Shown here: positions 13,625-17,296 of the stretch, piece by piece | How positions within the stretch are numbered: position 1 is the first letter of the stretch | How the letters are laid out: every line of letters begins with the position of its first letter | From: an uncultured Polaromonas sp. | GTDB taxonomy: Bacteria > Pseudomonadota > Gammaproteobacteria > Burkholderiales > Burkholderiaceae | Length of the DNA: 17,296 bases | Reading direction: 5' to 3' | Assembly: GCA_946479075.1 (NCBI GenBank) | Contig: CAMLDT010000057.1 | Coordinates: 1-17,296 of the forward strand | Program-made: the position numbers and the translations under genes | Notes under the pieces: generated by a model | What the model was told of the DNA's origin: nothing | The model's database searches: none | The model's input: only the letters and a program-made list of their open reading frames with translations

Positions 13625-13661
13625 CTGCACGGCGCGCGGCTCCAGGCCGTGCGCCGTGCAG
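13625..13661 (+). promoter_or_regulatory. Strong intercistronic hairpin between binding-protein and permease genes
   Basis: CTGCACGGCGCGCGGC (13625-13640) pairs with GCCGTGCGCCGTGCAG (13646-13661) at 15 Watson-Crick positions plus one G-U, around loop TCCAG. There is no U run. It starts 16 bases after the binding-protein stop codon. Such structures, as between malE and malF, protect the upstream mRNA and lower downstream expression, giving excess binding protein. The role here is inferred. Confidence 0.7.
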
Positions 13662-13676
13662 TCTGGTGCCCGAAAC

Positions 13677-14552
13677 ATGATCTCCTGGCCCAATTTCCTT
13701 TCCCAGCTGTTCAACGGTCTTGTGCTGGGTGCATTGCTTGCACTGATCAGCTCGGGGCTGACCATCATCTACGGCACCCTGGGTGTGCTCAATCTTGCGC
13801 ACGGCGCCATGTTCATGCTCGGCGGTTACGCCGGCTACGCAGCCTATGAAGCCACCGGCTCCTTTCTGGTGGCCGTCGCAGGCGGCACGCTGTTCATGCT
13901 GGTCGTGGGCCTGCTGATGGAGCGCGTCATCATCCGCCACTTCTACGGCCGTCCGCACGAGGACCAGTTGCTGGTCACCTTCGGCGTGTCCATCTGCCTG
14001 GTCGAACTGGTGCGCTTTTTCTTTTCCAGCCAGTCAAAGGTCGTCCCGGCGCCTGCCCTGTTCTCCGGCATCACCAACATGGGCGTGATGGCCTACCCGA
14101 CCTACCGCCTGGCCCTGGTCGGCATCATCGCGGTGGCGCTGCTGCTCCTGTACATCGTGCTTTACCGCACCCGGCTGGGCATGATCGTGCGCGCCGGCAT
14201 TGAGGACGCCGTCATGGTGGACTCGCTGGGGATCAACGTGCACCGCATCTTCATGGTGGTTTTCGGTATCGGTGCGATGGCCGCGGGCTTCGCCGGCATC
14301 ATCAACGCGCCTGTCGTCTCCTTGTCGCCCGACATGGGCGAGGCCATCCTGGTGCAGACCTTTGTGGTTGTGGTGATCGGCGGGGTGGGGTCCTTCCCGG
14401 GGGCCATTCTCGGCGGGCTGATTGCAGGCGAGATCATCAGCCTCACCTCGATGGTGAACCCCGGCTATGCCTACGTGATGCTGTTTGCAGCCATGACCCT
14501 CGTTCTACTGGTGCGACCGCACGGCCTGATGGGCACGCGGGATCGCGAATAA
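13677..14552 (+). CDS. HAAT-type ABC importer permease, LivH type
   Basis: The 291-residue inner-membrane permease has about eight hydrophobic helices. LivH hallmarks are FNGLVLGALLALISSGLTII near the N-terminus, GVLNLAHGAMFMLGGY, LLMERVIIRHFYGRP, the cytoplasmic coupling loop YRTRLGMIVRAGIEDAVMVDSLGINV that contacts the ATPases, and VVIGGVGSFPGAILGGLIAGE. It pairs with the LivM half of the next gene to form the channel. I chose ATG at 13677: the in-frame GTG at 13656 lies inside the right arm of the intercistronic hairpin and would add residues absent from the conserved fold. Ribosome binding is weak (GGTGCC upstream), fitting lower expression than the binding protein. Confidence 0.93.
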   Translation: MISWPNFLSQLFNGLVLGALLALISSGLTIIYGTLGVLNLAHGAMFMLGGYAGYAAYEATGSFLVAVAGGTLFMLVVGLLMERVIIRHFYGRPHEDQLLVTFGVSICLVELVRFFFSSQSKVVPAPALFSGITNMGVMAYPTYRLALVGIIAVALLLLYIVLYRTRLGMIVRAGIEDAVMVDSLGINVHRIFMVVFGIGAMAAGFAGIINAPVVSLSPDMGEAILVQTFVVVVIGGVGSFPGAILGGLIAGEIISLTSMVNPGYAYVMLFAAMTLVLLVRPHGLMGTRDRE

Positions 14553-14565
14553 GGATCCCTGCCTG

Positions 14566-16422
14566 ATGTTGAACCAACGACGCTTCCTGCTGGAGACGAT
14601 CACCGCCGTCTGCCTGATCGCCGTGCCTTTCGTGCTTCCGTACTTCAATGCCGCGCCCAACACCGTGAACCGTATCCTGGTGTGGGGACTGTTCGGCATC
14701 GGCTTTGACATCCTGTTCGGCTACACCGGCCTGCTGTCCTTCGGCCAGTCCGCGTTTTACGGGACCGGGGGCTTCGTCGCCGCCTACCTGCTGACACAGG
14801 CGGGCTTTCCGAACGTGGTGCTGGCGCTGATCATCGGCATGGTGGTCGCCGCTGCTGTGGGCTACCTCATTGGCCTGCTCGCATTGCGCCGCACCGGCAT
14901 CTACTTTGCGATGATCACTGTGGCCATCGCGGAGATCTTCTATTTTGTGGAGTTCAACCCGCTGTCACGATGGACCGGCGGCGAAAACGGCCTGCCGGGC
15001 GTGCCCAGTCCGGTCTTCAACCTTGGCTTTACCACGCTGAGCTTTTCCTCGGGCTGGTCGCTCTACCCTTTCCTGGCATTTTGTTACTTCATCGGCATGG
15101 TGATCGCATTGCGCATCGTGCGCTCACCGGTGGGCGTCATCCTGACGGCCATCCGCGAGAACCCGATGCGGGCCAAAGCCGTGGGCCACAACGTCCACAG
15201 CTACAAGATCGCCGCCTTTGTCATCGCAGCCGCCTATGCCGGCCTGGCCGGCGGCTTGCTCGGCGTCATGCAGGGTTTCATGCCGCCGGACGCATTCATG
15301 TTCGAGACTTCCGGCCAGCTCATCATGCAAACCGCCATTGGCGGCCGCGGCACACTGTTCGGCCCGCTGCTGGGCGCGGGCGTGTGGTTGTTCCTGCAGG
15401 ATTTCCTGCAGGCGACCCTCGGGCTGGGGGCCACCTGGAAGCTCGTGTTGGGGCTGGTGTTTGTGCTGCTGGTGTGCTTTCTGCGCCAGGGGATCATCGG
15501 CGGCGTGGTGGACCTGTACCGCCTCGCCCGCGGCAAGGCGGCGGAGCCGGCCCACGAAGGGCCGGGCGCGGACACAGGCGCCGTGATGGCCGCTGCGGCC
15601 CCGCAACACCCAGCCCAGGCCGCGCCAGAAAAGCGGCGTGTCTCACCCGCCTTTGAAGGCCCGATCCTGAAAGCCACAGGGCTCACCAAGCGTTACGGCG
15701 GCGTGGTTGCGAATGAAAACATTGATTTCAGCGTGAACGCCGGTGAGCTGCGCGGCATCATCGGGCCGAACGGTGCGGGGAAATCCACCTTCTTCAAGAT
15801 GCTCACGTGCGAAATCCATCCGACGGCGGGTTCAATCCTGTTCGAAGGCCAGGACATCACGGGCAAACCGGTGACCGACGTCTGCCAGTTGGGCCTGACC
15901 AAAAGCTACCAGGTCAACCAGCTCTTCAACCGGCTGACCGTGCGTGAAAACGTGATCATTGCCGCGCTGGCGGAGTTGCGCGGCAAATTCCGGTTGGACC
16001 TGCTGTCCAGGCTGGACCGCATCCCCGGCCTGCGCGATCAGGTCAACCATACGCTGGAACTGGTGAACCTCACCGCGCGCGCTGACGCCACCGTGTCCCA
16101 GCTGGCCTATGGCGAAAAGCGCCGGCTTGAAGTGGGCCTGGCCCTGGCCTCATCGCCCAGCCTGCTGTTGCTGGATGAACCCCTGGCCGGCATGAGCCCG
16201 CAGGAGCGCATCGATACGGTGAAACTCCTCAAATCCATCGCGCAAGGACGCACCATGATCATCATCGACCACGACATGGATGCACTGTTCGAACTGGCCG
16301 AGCGCATCACCGTCCTTCAGGAAGGCCGCGTCCTGGTCGAGGGAACGCCCGAAGAGATCAAGGGTAATGCGCAGGTACAGGAAGCCTACCTGGGTGGCGT
16401 ACACGGGGAATTTGAAGCATGA
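14566..16422 (+). CDS. LivM-LivG fusion: ABC importer permease joined to ATP-binding subunit
   Basis: The 618-residue fusion has residues 1 to about 320 as a LivM permease (GIGFDILFGYTGLLSFGQSA, GIYFAMITVAIAEIFY, coupling loop VILTAIRENPMRAKAVGHNV, AIGGRGTLFGPLLGA). Residues of about 321-365 are an Ala/Pro-rich linker. From about 366 onward is a LivG ATPase: Walker A GPNGAGKS at 400-407, YGEKRRLE (around 515) in place of LSGGQ as usual in LivG, Walker B LLLLDEP with Asp537-Glu538, and the switch His569 in IIDHDM. All ATPase motifs are intact and the frame is continuous, so this is a real fusion, not a sequencing join. AAGGA lies about 10 nt before the ATG, and 13 bases separate it from LivH. 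Fusion fixes a 1:1 LivM:LivG ratio. Confidence 0.95.
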   Translation: MLNQRRFLLETITAVCLIAVPFVLPYFNAAPNTVNRILVWGLFGIGFDILFGYTGLLSFGQSAFYGTGGFVAAYLLTQAGFPNVVLALIIGMVVAAAVGYLIGLLALRRTGIYFAMITVAIAEIFYFVEFNPLSRWTGGENGLPGVPSPVFNLGFTTLSFSSGWSLYPFLAFCYFIGMVIALRIVRSPVGVILTAIRENPMRAKAVGHNVHSYKIAAFVIAAAYAGLAGGLLGVMQGFMPPDAFMFETSGQLIMQTAIGGRGTLFGPLLGAGVWLFLQDFLQATLGLGATWKLVLGLVFVLLVCFLRQGIIGGVVDLYRLARGKAAEPAHEGPGADTGAVMAAAAPQHPAQAAPEKRRVSPAFEGPILKATGLTKRYGGVVANENIDFSVNAGELRGIIGPNGAGKSTFFKMLTCEIHPTAGSILFEGQDITGKPVTDVCQLGLTKSYQVNQLFNRLTVRENVIIAALAELRGKFRLDLLSRLDRIPGLRDQVNHTLELVNLTARADATVSQLAYGEKRRLEVGLALASSPSLLLLDEPLAGMSPQERIDTVKLLKSIAQGRTMIIIDHDMDALFELAERITVLQEGRVLVEGTPEEIKGNAQVQEAYLGGVHGEFEA

Positions 16423-17117
16423 GCCTGCTGGAAGTGAAGGGCCTGAACAGCTACTACGGGGATTCCCACATCCTCTTTGACGTCTCGCTCAATGTCGCCA
16501 AAAACGAGGTGGTGGCGCTGCTGGGCCGCAACGGCGCAGGCAAGAGCACGACGCTGAAAAGCCTCATGGGCGTTGTCACGCCGCAATCCGGTTCCGTCAC
16601 GCTCGACGGCGCAGAAATCGCAGGCAAAAAAAGCCACGCCATCGCCGCTGCCGGCATGCAGCTTGTGCATGAGGACCGCCGCATCTTTGGCAGTCTGGAT
16701 GTCGAGGAAAACCTGGTCCTTGCGGGCCTCACGGCGCCCGGCCGCTGGCCGCTTGACCGGATCTACGAAATGTTTCCCCGCCTCAAGCAGCGCCGGGGCA
16801 GCCGGGGCACTGATTTGTCGGGCGGTGAACAGCAGATGCTGGCCATTGCGCGGGCGCTGATCCGCGACCCCAAGATCGTCCTGCTGGACGAACCCTTTGA
16901 AGGCCTGGCGCCGGTCATCGTGCAGGACCTGATGCGGGCTTGCCGGGACCTGGCTGCCGCGGGACAGACCATTGTTCTGGTCGAGCAGAACCTGGCGGCC
17001 AGCCTGGCGCTGGCCCAGCGTGTCTACATCATCAACAATGGGCACATTGTTCATGAGGGTCCGGCAAGGGAACTCAAACAGCAGCCCGAGATATTGCAGC
17101 GTTATCTGGGCGTCTGA
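16419..17117 (+). CDS. HAAT-type ABC importer ATP-binding protein, LivF type
   Basis: The 232-residue ATPase is of normal LivF length. Walker A GRNGAGKST lies near residue 36, the Q-loop region is GMQLVHEDRRIFGSLDVEEN, the signature LSGGEQQM is near residue 129, and Walker B is IVLLDEPFEGLAP. The segment after Walker B reads LVEQN where many ABC ATPases have the switch His, which is normal for LivF. It heterodimerises with the LivG half of the preceding fusion to energise import. Its ATG overlaps the fusion stop codon by 4 bases (ATGA), implying translational coupling and a single operon. It is the last recognisable importer gene. Confidence 0.95.
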   Translation: MSLLEVKGLNSYYGDSHILFDVSLNVAKNEVVALLGRNGAGKSTTLKSLMGVVTPQSGSVTLDGAEIAGKKSHAIAAAGMQLVHEDRRIFGSLDVEENLVLAGLTAPGRWPLDRIYEMFPRLKQRRGSRGTDLSGGEQQMLAIARALIRDPKIVLLDEPFEGLAPVIVQDLMRACRDLAAAGQTIVLVEQNLAASLALAQRVYIINNGHIVHEGPARELKQQPEILQRYLGV

Positions 17118-17152
17118 AACCCGGACCACCCCCTCAGGACAAGCCACCCGCC

Positions 17153-17192
17153 GAAACAAAACGGGTCAGCAGAAGGTCATCACTTAACCCGT
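17153..17192 (-). terminator. Possible terminator for the gene entering from the right edge
   Basis: On the minus strand ACGGGT and ACCCGT (17192-17187, 17166-17161) can pair around a 20-nt loop and are followed by TTTGTTT. It begins 15 bases after the stop codon of the partial minus-strand gene. The loop is large and the stem short, so support is weak. Confidence 0.3.
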
Positions 17193-17206
17193 GCTGAGCG
17201 CCTGGC

Positions 17207-17296
17207 TCATACCAGCAGGCGCGATGTCCTCGGCACATGCGCCATCAGAAACTCCATCTGGTCCGCCAGGATGCGGCGGTTGCGCAGGATGAAGTC
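17207..17296 (-). CDS. C-terminal end of an unidentified protein (5' part outside the window)
   Basis: The minus strand is open from the right edge to a TGA at 17209-17207, giving 29 residues that begin DFILRNRRILADQMEFL and end in RTSRLLV. The helix-like pattern and codon use (G/C third positions) look like real coding sequence, and a possible terminator follows. I do not recognise the family from this tail. It is convergent with the importer operon, so it is not part of it. Confidence 0.55.
   Translation of the reverse strand, partial: DFILRNRRILADQMEFLMAHVPRTSRLLV

Noticed and set aside
13656..13676. GTG at 13656 as the LivH start.
   Set aside because: It lies inside the right arm of a strong hairpin and adds seven residues that do not fit the permease N-terminus; ATG at 13677 is better.
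12284..13768. Antisense open frame of 494 codons opposite the binding-protein gene.
   Set aside because: It crosses the intercistronic hairpin and the start of LivH, has no motif, and the sense gene is well supported.

Overview
The window (about 17.3 kb, GC-rich, strong GC3 bias) looks like chromosome of a betaproteobacterium of the order Burkholderiales, most likely Comamonadaceae (Polaromonas/Rhodoferax/Variovorax-like). This is inferred from the codon use, the gene families and, from memory, from short interspersed repeats of a type common in that family. I see no phage, plasmid, insertion sequence, CRISPR, tRNA or rRNA signal. Twelve genes are complete or nearly so, and one gene fragment lies at each edge.

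Layout. 3-1688 (+) is the 3' part of a 7TM-DISM membrane sensor with a degenerate GGDEF domain. It converges on an Lrp/AsnC-type regulator (1700-2167, -), which is divergent from a stand-alone AceE-type 2-oxo acid dehydrogenase E1 (2269-5013, +). That pairing resembles the mdeR/mdeB arrangement of 2-oxobutyrate/methionine catabolism. A strong two-way terminator separates E1 from a convergent secreted fasciclin-domain protein (5092-5646, -). Next on the minus strand are purN (5776-6369) and, upstream of it, a major facilitator transporter (6400-7587). Divergent from these is a tight two-gene operon for a heteromeric acyl-CoA dehydrogenase of the PimC/PimD type (7741-10055, +). A single-gene lipoprotein alpha/beta-hydrolase follows (10221-11603, +). 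The last 5.6 kb is a branched-chain-amino-acid-type (HAAT) ABC importer operon (+): Tat-exported binding protein, LivH, a LivM-LivG fusion and LivF, with a divergent MarR regulator (11693-12121, -). The last 90 bases are the C-terminus of an unidentified minus-strand gene.

The most unusual signal is repeat DNA inside reading frames. The E1 gene carries two different repeat-like elements in frame in its C-terminal domain. One is a 74-bp inverted-repeat element whose arm recurs upstream of the hydrolase gene. The other is a roughly 70-bp element that resembles a segment of the small acyl-CoA dehydrogenase subunit gene in the opposite orientation. Also notable are a 16-bp-stem hairpin between the binding-protein and permease genes, a perfect TGTCCCA/TGGGACA dyad in the MFS/acyl-CoA dehydrogenase divergent region, and a dyad lying between the -35 and -10 of the ABC operon promoter.

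No intergenic stretch exceeds 300 bases. I do not see a clearly new multi-gene system. The repeat-in-gene observation and the regulatory dyads are the best leads.
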